DNA of 64,000 nucleotides from Synaphobranchus kaupii (taxonomy: Eukaryota > Chordata > Actinopteri > Anguilliformes > Synaphobranchidae): the NCBI GenBank assembly GCA_029718625.1, contig CM056376.1:25637496-25701495 (forward strand), read 5' to 3'. This document shows positions 47,172-58,853 of the stretch, one piece after another. The notes below the pieces were generated by a model that saw only the letters and a program-made list of their open reading frames with translations, was not told where the DNA came from and did no database searches. Made by a program: the position numbers and the translations under genes. Every line of letters starts with the position of its first letter. Within the stretch, counting starts at the first letter, position 1.

Positions 47172-48563
47172 GTTAATGCACTGTTTCAGTGCATGAATGG
47201 GACCCACAGCCTGGTATCTGTTAATGCACTGTTTCAGTGCATGGATGGGCCCCACAGCCTGGTATCTGTTAATGCACTGTTTCAGTGCATGGATGGGCCC
47301 CACAGCCTGGTATCTGTTAATGCACTGTTTCAGTGCATGGATGGGCCCCACAGCCTGGTATCTGTTAAGGCACTGTTTCAGTGCATGGATGGGCCCCACA
47401 GCCTGGTATCTGATAAGGCACTGTTTCAGTGCATGAATGGGACCCACAGTCTGGGATCTGTTAAGGCACTGTTTCAATGCATGGATGGGCCCTACAGTCT
47501 CGTATCCGTTAATGCACTGTTTCAGTGCATGGATAGGCCCCACAGTCTGATATCTGTTAATGCACTGTTTCAGTGCATGGATAGGCCCCACAGTCTGGTA
47601 TCTGTTAATGCACTGTTTCAATGCATGGATAGGCCCCACAGTCTGGTATCTGTTAATGCATTGTTTCAGTACATGGATGGGCCCCACAGTCTGATGTCTG
47701 TTAAGGTACTGTTTCAGTGCATTGATGGGCCCCACATTCTGGTTTCTGTTAATGCACTGTTTCAGTGCATTGCTGGGCCCCACAGTCTGGTATCTGTTAA
47801 TGCACTGTTTCAATGCATGGATAGGCCCCACAGTCTGGTATCTGTTAATGCATTGTTTCAGTGCATGGATGGGCCCCACATTCTGGTTTCTGTTAAGGTA
47901 CTGTTTCAGTGCATTGATGGGCCCCACATTCTGGTTTCTGTTAATGCACTGTTTCAGTGCATTGCTGGGCCCCACAGTCTCGTATCCGTTAATTCACTGT
48001 TTCAGCGCATGGATGGGCCCCACAGTCTGGTATCTGTTAATGCACTGTTTCAGTGCATTGATGGGCCCCACATTCTGGTTTCTGTTAATGCACTGTTTCA
48101 GTGCATTGCTGGGCCCCACAGTCTCGTATCCGTTAATTCACTGTTTCAGTGCATGGATGGGCCCCACAGTCTGGTATCTGTTAATGCACTGTTTCAGTGC
48201 ATAGATAGGCCCCACAGTCTGTTATCTGTTAATGCACTGTTTCAGTGCATGGATAGGCCCCACAGTCTGGTATCTGTTAATGCACTGTTTCAGTGCATGG
48301 ATAGGCCCCACAGTCTGATATCTGTTAATGCACTGTTTCAGTGCATTGATGGGCTCCACATTCTGGTTTCTGTTAATGCACTGTTTCAGTGCATTGATGG
48401 GCCCCATAGTCTGGTATCTGTTAATGCACTGTTTCAGTGCATGGATGGGGACCACAGTCTGGTATCTGTTAAGGCACCGTTTCAATGCATGAATGGGACC
48501 CACAGTCTGGTTTCTGTTAAGGTACTGTTTCTGTGCATGGATGGGCCCCATGGTCTGGCATGG
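47172..48563. repeat. 48-bp minisatellite, 29 units in perfect register
   Basis: 29 units of exactly 48 bp with substitutions but no indels. Each carries ATGCACTG TTT CAGTGCAT (8-bp arms, 3-nt loop) or a variant, followed by GGGCCCCACA. Since 48 is a multiple of 3, long frames stay open on both strands. The plus frame reads 16-residue units with core ALFQCMDGPHSL. Variants in it are mostly amino-acid changing (Met/Ile, Asp/Asn/Ala, Gly/Arg, Ser/Ile, Asn/Lys), with no ATG before the first repeat, so it is most likely noncoding. Units 16-18 and 19-21 form a duplicated 144-bp trimer. Confidence 0.95.
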
Positions 48564-49823
48564 AATCTGGACTTTACCAGTGCCTGCTATAGCCATTTGG
48601 CTCTTGCATTGCCCAGGGATGAGAGGGGTACCCTTAAAAAGACAAAAGCATGGAAAAGCAAGATGAAGTGCTCTCTGGACCGCCCCGTTAGAACTTTGAA
48701 CTAACATTTGACTGACAGGTGACATTTGACAGGTCAACAGTACAGCTCTTTTGCAGGTATATTAGCACCCCAACCACAGTCATGGAAATATTTTTTAAAA
48801 AGATGAAAAGCCAGTGAAAGGTAGAAAACAGTGGATTTAGTGAGAGATTAGACAGTTCTTCAACAAACATGTGACTCTGTGAACATAATGAGTGTGACAG
48901 AGTAATTGAGAAACTGGGCCATGATCTCTTTGGGAATGTGCTACTCACGGGGAGTTCAAGTAACATTCAACTTGGAGCGTAAGGGGTAAGTGCAGGGCTG
49001 TCTCACACACCGTGTGGTGTAAGACTCTTTGGATCGTATTAGTTAATGGCTTGAAAAAATAAAGATGGATGCTGTGAAACTCACAGCTTGAGATTTTGAT
49101 CCATGAGTTTGCCTCTGGTGAGGGAGTCCGCATGGGAACCCATCACTCTTAGAACCACAAAACACTCTGTCAAGCCATCAAGTTTTTCCCCCCTATCCCT
49201 GAGAAATACGGGTCACGGGTTTTTGATGCAATATGCAACCCAACCGCATACTTTAAGATGTCAGTCCGGTCCGATTTCACGGTAGACTGCCCCGCTAAAT
49301 TTAGTGGCGGTAATTCATTCATCACCCGCTTGGCGGTAAGCGGCGGAAACGGCCGCTCGTTTCTCCCAGGTGTTAGCGGTGTCCTTGGGAGCCCTTGGCC
49401 CCCGACTTTGAGACAGTCCATTGAACACGCGCTCTTTCGCGAGGCCGCGCCGGGCGCCTTCTCCCATTTCACACGCGCTGTTTTTCTGTCAGGGGCAGCA
49501 GCTGGCTCTACCTTTGGATGTCTTAGTGGGGAAAATTGATTTCACGAAACGCAGTCACGGTGAGCCTCGCATTTTTGTTTTTGTGTCTCCTCCGTGCAGA
49601 TCCTATTCTTAGGAAGGAAGGGAAAAAAACACCCTGAAGCAGAATGGATGCGGAAACGGGGTGTCAGCGGAGATTTGGTAACGGCTGTTTTGTTTTCACA
49701 TCTCATGGATAAGCATCTAATTATCTGTAATTATATGTCTAACAATCTCTTGGGATTTAAGGTCCTGTGAATTGAGCCAACCAGAAACGCTGCATGCTTT
49801 TTAAACTGAAAAATAGCTTGACA
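48564..49823. other. Unique DNA with a CpG-rich patch, no gene seen
   Basis: Includes a CpG-rich stretch at about 49255-49500. Short frames there have no recognised domain. Confidence 0.45.
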
Positions 49824-49825
49824 TA

Positions 49826-50743
49826 CAGATCCTTTCCAAAAAATTAGAATATCATGGAAAAGTAGTTTTTTTTCCATAATTCCATTCAAAACGTGAAACT
49901 TTCATAGATTATAGATTCATTACACACAAAGTGAAATATTTCTAGCCTTTATTTGTTTCATTTTTCATAATTTTGGCTTACAGCTCCAGAAAACCCCCAA
50001 AACAGTATTTCAAGAAATTAGAATAGTGTGTAGAAAATCAGCATTTACTTCAGTTATTTCAGAGAATGAGTGGAGTGGCTTGACTCGAGGAATCCGACAG
50101 TTGTAGCCCATGTCCCGGATACGTCTTTACGTGGTGGTTTTTGAAGCACTGACTCCAGCCTCAGTCCACTCCCTCTGCATCTCCGCCAGATTTTGGAATC
50201 GTCTTTGCTTGACAATCCGCTGAAGCCTACGGTCATCTCTTTTGCTTGTGCACCTTCTCCTGCCACATTTTTCCCTTCCACTAAACTTTCTATTGATATG
50301 CTTGGACACTGCACTCTGTGAACAGCCAGCCTCCTTAGCGGTGACCTTTTGTGGCTTACCCATCTTCTGGAGGGTGTCAATGATGGTCTTCTGGCCAATT
50401 GTCAAGTCTGCAGTCTTCCCCATACTGAACCAAACTGAGATAAACTTTGCAGGTGTTTTGAGTAAATTAGATGGTAGTGTGACACTCAGTCTAAAACATT
50501 CATTCTCTGAAATAACTGAAGTAAATGCTGATTTTCTACACACTATTCTAATTTCTTGAAATACTGTTTTGGGGGTTTTCTGGAGCTGTAAGCCAAAATT
50601 ATGAAAAATGAAACAAATAAAGGCTAGAAATATTTCACTTTGTGTGTAATGAATCTATAATCTATGAAAGTTTCACTTTTTGAATGGAATTATGGAAAAA
50701 AAACAACTTTTCCATGATATTCTATTTTTTTGTAAAGGATCTG
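49826..50743 (-). mobile_element. Tc1-like element with about 243-bp TIRs
   Basis: A 918-bp element flanked by TA, with ends CAGATCCTTT and AAAGGATCTG. TIRs 49826-50069 and 50501-50743 are close inverted copies. The 430-bp core carries only the N-terminal part of a transposase on the minus strand. Confidence 0.92.
50127..50423 (-). pseudogene. Transposase DNA-binding domain only (Tc1-like)
   Basis: From the minus-strand ATG at 50423 (MGKTADLTIGQ) about 98 residues encode a paired-like bipartite helix-turn-helix: first helix set with AKEAGCSQSAVSKHINRK, a basic hook (GRRRCTSKRDDR), then a second set ending WTEAGVSASKTTT. The frame meets a stop at about 50124-50126. Recognisable transposase residues continue in the same frame after it (RRIRDMGYNCRIPRVKP) up to the TIR. 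The whole DDE catalytic domain is missing. If expressed, such a product could bind the element ends and act as a repressor, but nothing here shows expression. Confidence 0.85.
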
Positions 50744-50754
50744 TACATGCACTC

Positions 50755-50943
50755 TTATCCTGAGTGACTTAAAGTTTTTATTTTTTTATACATACGATCC
50801 GTTTATATAGCTGGATATTTTTTTAAAGCAAGTCAGGTTAGGTACCTTGCTCAGAGGTGAAGCAGCAGGGCCCCACCTGGGAATCAAACTTGCAACCTCT
50901 TGAGTTATAAGCCCAGGTCCCAGCCATTCAACTACAAGTAGAG
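50755..50943 (-). repeat. tRNA-headed SINE with L2/HpaI-type tail
   Basis: In minus orientation the head contains GTAGTTGAATGGCTGGGACC (A-box region) and TTGCAAGTTTGATTCCC (B-box). The tail on the plus strand begins CACTCTTATCCTGAGTGACTT. Same family as 13457-13612. Confidence 0.75.
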
Positions 50944-51059
50944 CTGATCCCCGCCATATTTTAAACGTGGGGGAGCACGTTGTCATCGCTAGCTGCTATT
51001 TTTACACTGGTAATGGAAGGATTTGAGGAGCTTTCATTAGCATCATGCTGACTTCATTG

Positions 51060-51325
51060 TCACCACGGCGACCCAGCGTGAAGCGGATCTTTAATTACCA
51101 GCGGAGGCGAGCGATGGGCGTGGCGGCGACCGAGCAGCAGGCGGGGGGGAGTCACCCGCACGTCGCCACCAGCGCTAAGTAATTAAGCCACGAGGTGACG
51201 AATGATGGCAGATGCTGAACGCCGCTGATACGTTCCGTTTGTTCAGCTCTCCCGTCCATCCGTCAGAGGGGAGGCGGAGCGGCGAGGTGCTAGCGGTGAC
51301 CTGCGCGTTCCGCGCATTTCCTCAG
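51060..51325. other. CpG-rich island in AT-rich surroundings
   Basis: Many CG dinucleotides (for example GCGGCGACCGAGCAGC, TGACCTGCGCGTTCCGCGC) along with TTTAATTAC and AAGTAATTAAG homeodomain-type sites. Could be a regulatory element or a promoter remnant. No transcript evidence can be read from sequence alone. Confidence 0.35.
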
Positions 51326-52479
51326 GAGCACTAAGACAAATACCCCCCCCCCCCCCCCCCAACAGTCATATTCAGAACTTTGGAGCATATTTTTAAAGCC
51401 TTTAGGAACCGCCAACCCTTGGAAAAACTAAAAACTGAGATGGAATGTGATACTGAAAGCAGAAAGCAGTTCAATAAAAGCAAAATGAATGGAGGCTCTT
51501 GTTCGGGATTGGGGGGAATTTGCATGAGCCCGGATTGGCTCAGACCGAGCGCCAAGTACGGCAGATTTGTGACAGATGCTGTGGTGTGGTTGTGGTGGTG
51601 GCGTGCCACAGCCCAGCCTCCTCCTGGCATTACCATTTCATTTAGGTAAAGCAGCTCTCTCAGATCCCCGTGCAGATAGTCATATCTCTCAGCGCCCATC
51701 ATCTTTCAGAGTGCCATCTTATGACGCCATATCTCTCGCCTCTGGTTCCCTTATGCATTATTCAGTCCCCCCCCCCCCCCCCCCACCCTAAAGCTCACGC
51801 TCCTGCTATTGACACGAGCGGCAGCCTCTCTCCCACGTATTCCGCACGGATCGTTCTCCTGTCATCTGTCAGCTTCTGCGTTTGATTTGAGCTCGGGCGG
51901 AGTCCCGCAGTCGGGCATCGATTCAAACATTAGCCAGCTTCTTTTTTTTCTCCCTCATTCGACCATCTCTCTAGAGCAGAATAATATTTTATTGATTCAT
52001 CGCTATAGTTTTTTGTGTGGCTTTTTTGCGGCAGGCATTTATTCCGCCGAAGCGGAGCCCTGGTTAATGCAGCGCTTGGGAAACGGCTCTCCTTAAACCG
52101 TCACTTTGAGACCGGGATTCCACCTGAGGCTTCTGAGTGGCATAGCCATCCAACTGAGGCACTTGTTCTTAGTGCAGCAACACACAAACTGGAATAACTG
52201 ACCGTGCCAGTGCGTGTACACCCACCAGCCGCATCTGAAACGGTTACTTATGTATCAGCGCCTTGCGAATATAAACGGCTATGCTTATGTTCTCTTTCAT
52301 TATAAGTCAGTCGGGTAAAGGGAGTCTGCTAAAGGGAGCCTCGTCGCTCGAGGCCGACTCCTCGGGTCGATTGGCTGCCTGCGAGCTGCCTGTAGCAGCA
52401 GCTATGCATTCCCTCAGTGCAGCAACTGTGCAGCTCCGCTGTTCGACTACAGAGTGAAGAGGAGCAGCTATTGAGGACT

Positions 52480-52481
<2 letters not shown>

Positions 52482-52519
<38 letters not shown>

Positions 52520-52531
52520 TGTGTCTGTGCA

Positions 52532-52571
<40 letters not shown>
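52482..52571. repeat. (GT)n microsatellite
   Basis: About 90 bp with a few interruptions. Confidence 0.95.
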
Positions 52572-52572
<1 letters not shown>

Positions 52573-52740
52573 AAATAGTGTAAATCACCATAAAAGACCT
52601 GCAGAGTACTGAGAATTTTAAATGTAGCAGCTATTTTCACCAATATTCATATCAAGACTATTCTCTCATATGACTGCACATTCTAGTTAAAATTATCAGG
52701 AACTTGCAGTGGTGTTTTAAAATTGTATCACTGTCTACAG

Positions 52741-52843
52741 CAGGGGTGTCCAACCAAAGGGCTGGTGTGGGTGTCTTAGTGCTGCACTAAAACAAAAACC
52801 TACACCCACATCGGCCCTTTTCAGATAAGATTGGACATCCCTG
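52741..52843. mobile_element. 103-bp hAT-type miniature element
   Basis: Inverted ends CAGGGGTGTCCAACC and GATTGGACATCCCTG. Flanks GTCTACAG and GTCTATGG (6 of 8 match) fit an 8-bp hAT target duplication. Confidence 0.75.
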
Positions 52844-54000
52844 GTCTATGGGGTTTAACCCCTGGACTAGCACTGGCCCATGTTCAGGCCAGAAGTGGTT
52901 TAGTTTGCATTAATTAGGATTTATTGCATTTTTTCAATGGTGACATTTTAAAATAAACTGGTGACACAATATCTCATTTGAAAGTATTAAAACTCACAAT
53001 TCTACAGTGGCGTACCATGGGAGTAGAACTAGGCCTTCTGTAAACTTACCTTTAACGGATGATCACTCTCAATCTGTTTCCATTTACTTCGCCTGATTCT
53101 CAATCAAATAATTGATGCACTCAATAACCAAGAACAATAAGTACATTATTAGGCTACCAAGTTATTTTGAGATAGCATTATTGTTCTATGCATCATAAAC
53201 TTGTGTTGCATTTTTCTATATCCACATTTATGATGACGTGTTATCATGCAAAGATTCTGACTTTTAAACGCTCCATGTTTAAATGTTTCGTCGATTTTTG
53301 TAAATTAGTTTTTCTAGCCTGAATTAACAGTTTGAAACAGGCTGTCCTCTTCAGATTTATGCTTTCTAAGGTTTAAATCGCTTTGACTAATTTGAGTGTC
53401 TTCTTAAAATGAATTCCTACATTCTTTAACGCATTCAGATTGTTGCCTTATCCTTGTTAAACAATCTCAGGTTGTCTCTTTGTCTTTATCATTTCTAAAT
53501 AATTATAGGCTACAAATTATTCTTGATTATTCAGCAAATTAATTGTTTGATTGTTAGGCTACTCAAGCGAAATAAACGGAAACAAGTAATCCTGTGCGCC
53601 CCACTTTTTCCAACGCACAGACCGTCGCTACATATATTTAAGTGCTGCCGATTTTATGATGCGAAGAAAAATAGCACAGAAAAACTTGATAATATATTCA
53701 TTGATGTTTGTTATTCAGTTAATGAATTGCTTGATTGATAATTAAGAACTATAAGTGGAAACAGGTTGAGAGTAATATCCGTATGAAGGTAAGGTTACCA
53801 AAGGCCTATTTTACAGCTGACGTTACGCCACTACAATTCTATCTATATGAACTATTTTACGTTCCCAATGTTATAGTGACAACGGTTCCTTATTTTGCAA
53901 CATGACACAAAACAGGCTCAATAAAAACGGCAACTTTGTACGTTCTATGTGTTCCATGGAAATCCACAGACTACACGAATAACGGTAAAGTCGGTAGGTG

Positions 54001-54143
54001 GGACAACACAATTGAGCCTTTAAAAAACTTAAAAAAAGTTTTGGCAGTGCTGTGAAGAGGACAAGATGGCTCTATTGACGCCCAAACCACACCTACCCCA
54101 CTGTAAACAAATCAAGGTCAGTCCTTCATGAGCGCTAGTAATC
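54001..54143 (+). repeat. Dispersed repeat unit, copy 1
   Basis: Direct relative of 55576-55709. Shared blocks include AAGTTTTGGCAGTGCTGTGA, GACAAGATGGCTCTATTGAC and CCTTCATGAGCGCTAGTAAT. A weaker relative (AAAATGGCTCTATTAGAC) lies near 60003. Confidence 0.85.
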
Positions 54144-54145
54144 AT

Positions 54146-54173
54146 GAGTGCAAGCAGACCCGCGTTGTCAATC
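54146..54173 (+). repeat. 28-bp exact direct repeat, copy 1
   Basis: Begins GAGTGCAAGCAGACCCGCG. Identical to 54405-54432, 259 bp apart. Confidence 0.9.
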
Positions 54174-54404
54174 TACCGTCGGATAGGATTAAGTATCGTC
54201 TTTTTCATTTGGTTCAGCTGTGCGTTAGCTGATTGAACTGTTTGTAGTGTAGTCACGGTTTAGTTAATGTAAATTGCAGCATTACCGACCACTTGTTTAC
54301 TTGCTTTGTGTTTCTAGGTCTAGTAAATTGCTAGTGTTTTGTGTTGCTAATCGCAAATAGATTCACCTGAGTGAATAAATAGCGTGTTTTGCATTCCTAG
54401 TTCA

Positions 54405-54432
54405 GAGTGCAAGCAGACCCGCGTTGTCAATC
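54405..54432 (+). repeat. 28-bp exact direct repeat, copy 2
   Basis: Identical to 54146-54173. Confidence 0.9.
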
Positions 54433-54439
54433 AAACAAG

Positions 54440-54510
54440 CCTTAAACCATCACTCAGCTGCCAGAAATACAGTAGATATGGATGGATAACTTGAAGGGTT
54501 TCTTCTCCTG
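54440..54510 (+). repeat. Dispersed module, copy 2
   Basis: Relative of 41110-41190 (TAAACCATCACTCAGCTGCC, CAGTAGATATGGATG). Confidence 0.7.
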
Positions 54511-55575
54511 ACTTATCCAGGCAAAAATAAATATGTAAATAAATAAATAAATAAATAATCTTTTAGGCAAGAAAAAAAAAACTTACGCTTCCACTGTGTT
54601 TGAGCTTCTGTCACTTTGTTTCAGTAATACTCAGAGTAATTCTGACTCTTGGAAAACAAACTCCCAATGGTCACCTTGCCTATAGTCAAAGGGGTGTAAC
54701 CATTTCATTTTCAGGCTTGTGTTAAAAAAGGTGGTGCTAGAGAAGGGGTTAACCCTCATATGATCTAAATATAAAAAAAACTGTGATGGAACATGTCATT
54801 TTAGAGGTAAGTGAAAGTTTGTGAAGTTTAAAACCTGCATGAGAAATTTCCACCAGAATCACCCACAAAAAAAATCACAGCTAAAAAATAAAAAAACATT
54901 GTATATTTTCTTACATTTTATACAGCTACCCCACAAATGACCCCACACAACACCTTTGTATACAAAGTTGGTACAGGACTTTTGAAAACATGACATTATA
55001 TTTATTGAATGTTTACTATTTAATCCCAACACATTAGGAAAAGGCATATAGTGTCAAGATGAACAAAATAAGGTTACCTGGTTTTTAGGAGACGTCAAAC
55101 ACTGAATACGGTCAAATTGACCCCGAAGATAATATGAGAGTTAAGTTATTCAAATATTTACTTGACCCAGGTATGATCTGCAGGCAGTGTTGCAGAGGTG
55201 GGAAAGGTCAATAGTTATCACTGGGAAAACTCTAAAAACATTTTGTGTGAGAAAATAAAATGAAAAGTAATTCAAAAGCTCTTTCTATAGCTATAACTCA
55301 GAAAGGATTGTAAGTCAGACCTGTGCGTGGGGAAAAATACAAGGCCAACTTCTGGCAGGAGCCTATAATTATGCTCGAATTTCATTCAGACTCGCCTGAT
55401 GAAAAAAAAGAATCTCCTGTTTGAATTGGAGCGGAGACACGGTCCAAGAAACTCCTTTTCATTAAACTGAAAGGAGAGACCTCCTGACATGGAAGCATAG
55501 GGCTAGCAGGCTTTTTTTCTTATCAAACTGTGATTCTGCATTCATTGGTTTCAAATGTGTTTGATTTCAGGTGGC

Positions 55576-55709
55576 GGACAACAAAATTAAGCCTTTAAAA
55601 AAGTTTTGGCAGTGCTGTGAAAAGGACAAGATGGCTCTATTGACGCCCAAACCACACCTACCCCGCCGTAAACAGATCAAGATCAGTCCTTCATGAGCGC
55701 TAGTAATCC
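55576..55709 (+). repeat. Dispersed repeat unit, copy 2
   Basis: Copy of the 54001-54143 unit, lacking one short A-rich insertion. Confidence 0.85.
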
Positions 55710-56738
55710 AGCGTGTTCTCCTATAGAAGTCCTGCTCTGATTGAAACTAAATGAATATAATCCAGCACTACCATCCTCAAGAGGATGCAGGACAGATGAA
55801 AAACTTACGTTCAAATAAAGCAATTGTGTATGTTTGTGGACACTTGCGTGTGTGTTACGTATTATTGCATATACTCTATGTGTGTGTGTGTACGTGTGCG
55901 AGCACACTTGTGTGATTATGCTGACATGACAGAGCTACCTGTACTTTCCTCTTGTGAAATAGTGACCGAGCATTATGAAAGAGTGAAATGCAACAGAGAG
56001 TACAGCAAAGTAAAGTAAACCAACCAATTAGTGGTTTAAACTAAGTAAAGCGCCGCATCAAGGCTTCCCGAAAAGCCTTGCTTATAAGAGGCTGGGGACA
56101 GTGCGATTCAGCACGGACTATCCCCAGAGAGGAATCTTCCCCGCTTCGCTAATGGAGCTGGTCTCACTTAACTCCTTTCAGGGATCTTACCCTGCTTCCA
56201 ATTTGTACGCTCTTAATGGCGATTGTGAGCGCGCACCTGGGCACTCAGGAGAAAGCGTATCGCTGTTCTGCTCTGCTCTGCATGTGCGTGAGGTAGAAAT
56301 TGATTTCAGCTGTCGGTAATGAATAAGAGTCAAAAGGAGAGAGAAGGAGAGGGAAGCCATATTTCAATTCGGGACTCATCTGTGCCCTCTCTCAAATTCA
56401 CCAAAAGGATCAACTCCTTCGGCTGCCTTGTCGGTCTTTGTCGTGGAACGACTGATGGAGCTGGATCATGGCGTTCGGTTGGTGTGACACGTTAAACGTA
56501 ATTTGAATGTGCAAGAGGGCGATGAGTGGTATTTGATATATTCGTTTTAAAAAACATTTCCAATTTCTTTTCCTGTTCTCGGAACTGCGGCGCTCAGAAT
56601 CTGTTCATGATTGGCCTTTGGTATTTGACATTCAAATGATTAATTCAAGTTTGAATCCTCTTCAGTTTTTATCTGTTTTCTGGAGCAGTTTATATTTTAA
56701 CAGTATTAACAGACACCTACTGTAAATCCACATTGTTA

Positions 56739-56911
56739 CAGAGGTGGAAAGCCCAGGGGTCAGAAAGTAAAAGTCCTGCCATGTTTTTCTTCCACCCACG
56801 AACTGAGCCAGCTGATTTCACTAATTGGTTCTACCTCCTGGCAAATCCAGGTGATTGGAACAAAATACTGTGGAGGACTTTTACTTTCTGAACCTGGACA
56901 TTCCACCTCTG
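56739..56911. mobile_element. 173-bp hAT-type miniature element
   Basis: Inverted ends CAGAGGTGGAAAG and CATTCCACCTCTG, with inner TIR parts AGAAAGTAAAAGTCC and GGACTTTTACTTTCT. The family assignment rests on the ends. No clean target duplication is visible. Confidence 0.75.
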
Positions 56912-58408
56912 TGTGACATGCACTTGGTAAATAAAACAAAACCCTCAATAAACACTGACTAAAAATAAAACTAGAGGTTCACTAAATCTAGAGGTTCAAA
57001 GGAATAATGGACCACAAACCCCAGGAAAATATCAGCTATGGAGCAGTGCGGGGAGAAAACTTCAAATACACATCAAACATTGATGTCCTCTTTCTGTTGT
57101 GTTCGAATCTTGAAAAACTTCAGTGTGATTATGTGCTGCCCTAAGAGACCGTGGGACACAGTTGGGTCTGTGGGACACACCACTACACTAACAGCCGGAG
57201 CATTACCAGGATGCACCACACGGCAGCACCTATAATGTGCTTTTTAAAATCTAATGCTGAGGTAAATAGCTGCTATAGTGTATGTGATTATCACCCCCAA
57301 GCATCCTTGAAGGGCTAGAGAACAGAGCCTCAGAATCACTTTTGTTCATTCTTTTTTGGGACCCTGGAAACAAACCAGGAAAGGTACAATCCCATTTATC
57401 CCCCTGGAAATATCATCGCTTTGTTTTTTCAAAGATTTTGTACTCTTTTCATCAAGAGTGCTGGAGGCACTGTACAATGAGAAACAACATGTTAAATCTA
57501 TTTACGCCTCACAGACTGATGTTCAAAGATGGAGATTAAATGTGGATTGATAAGCAAAGCCTTTATGCAGTGTCGGTATATTTTAACAATTATGCCACCC
57601 GACACCGAAAATCAAACGGCCAACACACCATTCATCTTTGATCTAGTTATTATAGAAAATTATTATAATTTGCAGCACGCAGTTTTACAGTGTTGGGATG
57701 AGATTGGAACTGTTCAACAGTTACCTGTGGTGAATAGTGGATGCTTCACTCTGAAATTGGTTGTCTTTTGAAGTATAATAGCACATGATGGCCCGTCATT
57801 CTGTGGAAATAAACACAGAAAAGCACTGTTTGGGGACATTTATTGATGCGCAAATTACAACGTTGACGTGGTAGAACACGCAAATCTGTCGTACTTAATG
57901 TATACTGTCCATAAAAAAATGTATGTTTTTTGAAGTAAAAACCTATGACATGGCAAGGGGACATCAGAGAGTTTTCAGTATCTCAGAGCTGTGTTTATGA
58001 GTGTCCAAAGCAATGTCTCGGATGGCGTCTGGTCTGTTGAAAGACGATGTATTTAATTTCAGAAAGACAATTAGTCAGGATCCAAATAAACAGCTCTTGA
58101 GTAAAAATGTAAACACCTATTGTAGTCCAGATGTGTATTTAACTAATTACTAAATACAAGTTATCTACATTTACATAACTTACCTCATAACAGGAATTAA
58201 AGTAAGGTTTCTTGAGTAAGGTTTGTCACATTGAGGGAATGCAATATCACTGCAGCTCTTGTCGTGAGGGAAATGTATTTCAGTGCCACGCTGCTGATCG
58301 CCATGCTAAAATCATTTCTAAAAATTTTTCACTAAACGTATTCACAGCCGTAGGACAGGCAAAATCAATCCATAAAACCAGGGACGAAATGCTGGCCATT
58401 ACAGCTTT

Positions 58409-58547
58409 TTAATTGCATAGATTTTTCAACTATGAACCAGATGCCCTAAATGGCCTTGATTTCACCGTCATCACATTCCATTAATTTTGCCACACACCGC
58501 TGTTCCCGGGATATTTTCAGGGAAGAAAATGCTGACCTCGTTTATAA
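58409..58547 (+). repeat. 139-bp exact direct repeat, copy 1
   Basis: Identical, as far as I can read, to 61161-61299. The sequence is complex and looks like unique DNA, not a transposon end. Confidence 0.92.
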
Positions 58548-58654
58548 GCCTACATTAAGTACATTTTGAATAATGAGATGCCTCTAAACCATGGTTTGTG
58601 TCCCAAATAACTAAAAAATGTTTCACAAAGAAAATCTAATTTTAATATTTTAAA

Positions 58655-58853
58655 CAGACCTGGGTCAAATACTTTAACCCTTTTGATATCACAAGTAAGT
58701 CATGAATTACTATATTTACCAATGTTCAAAAATCTTTCATTGAGTGCATGTTTTGGTTACATTAGTTAATTTCTCAGGAATCTGTAGGATTGTTTTAAAA
58801 TGTTACCAGTATGTAAAGCTCTAATGTGGTTCAAATACATATAACCAGGTCTG
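58655..58853. mobile_element. hAT-like miniature element
   Basis: Inverted ends CAGACCTGGGTCAAATAC and (complement) CAGACCTGGTTATATG, about 199 bp. Target duplication unclear. Confidence 0.5.

Larger units (their letters stand above)
50944..52732. other. Unique DNA with CpG-rich patch, no gene seen
   Basis: CpG-rich stretch at about 51060-51325, C homopolymers at about 51343-51360 and 51767-51784, and (TG)n at 52482-52571. No exon recognised. Confidence 0.45.
52852..56738. other. Unique DNA with dispersed modules, no gene seen
   Basis: Holds the paired modules at 54001-54143 and 55576-55709, the 28-bp repeat pair and the 41.1-kb-related module. No exon recognised. Confidence 0.4.

Noticed and set aside
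47172..48563. CRISPR-like array because of regularly spaced hairpins
   Set aside because: Units are contiguous and similar along their whole 48 bp, with no unique spacers, and the genome is vertebrate. It is a minisatellite.
47115..48704. A 529-residue open frame that looks like a repeat protein
   Set aside because: It begins at a TTG, not an ATG. The first ATG is inside the first repeat. The unit length is a multiple of three, so other frames on both strands are also open. Unit differences mostly change residues.
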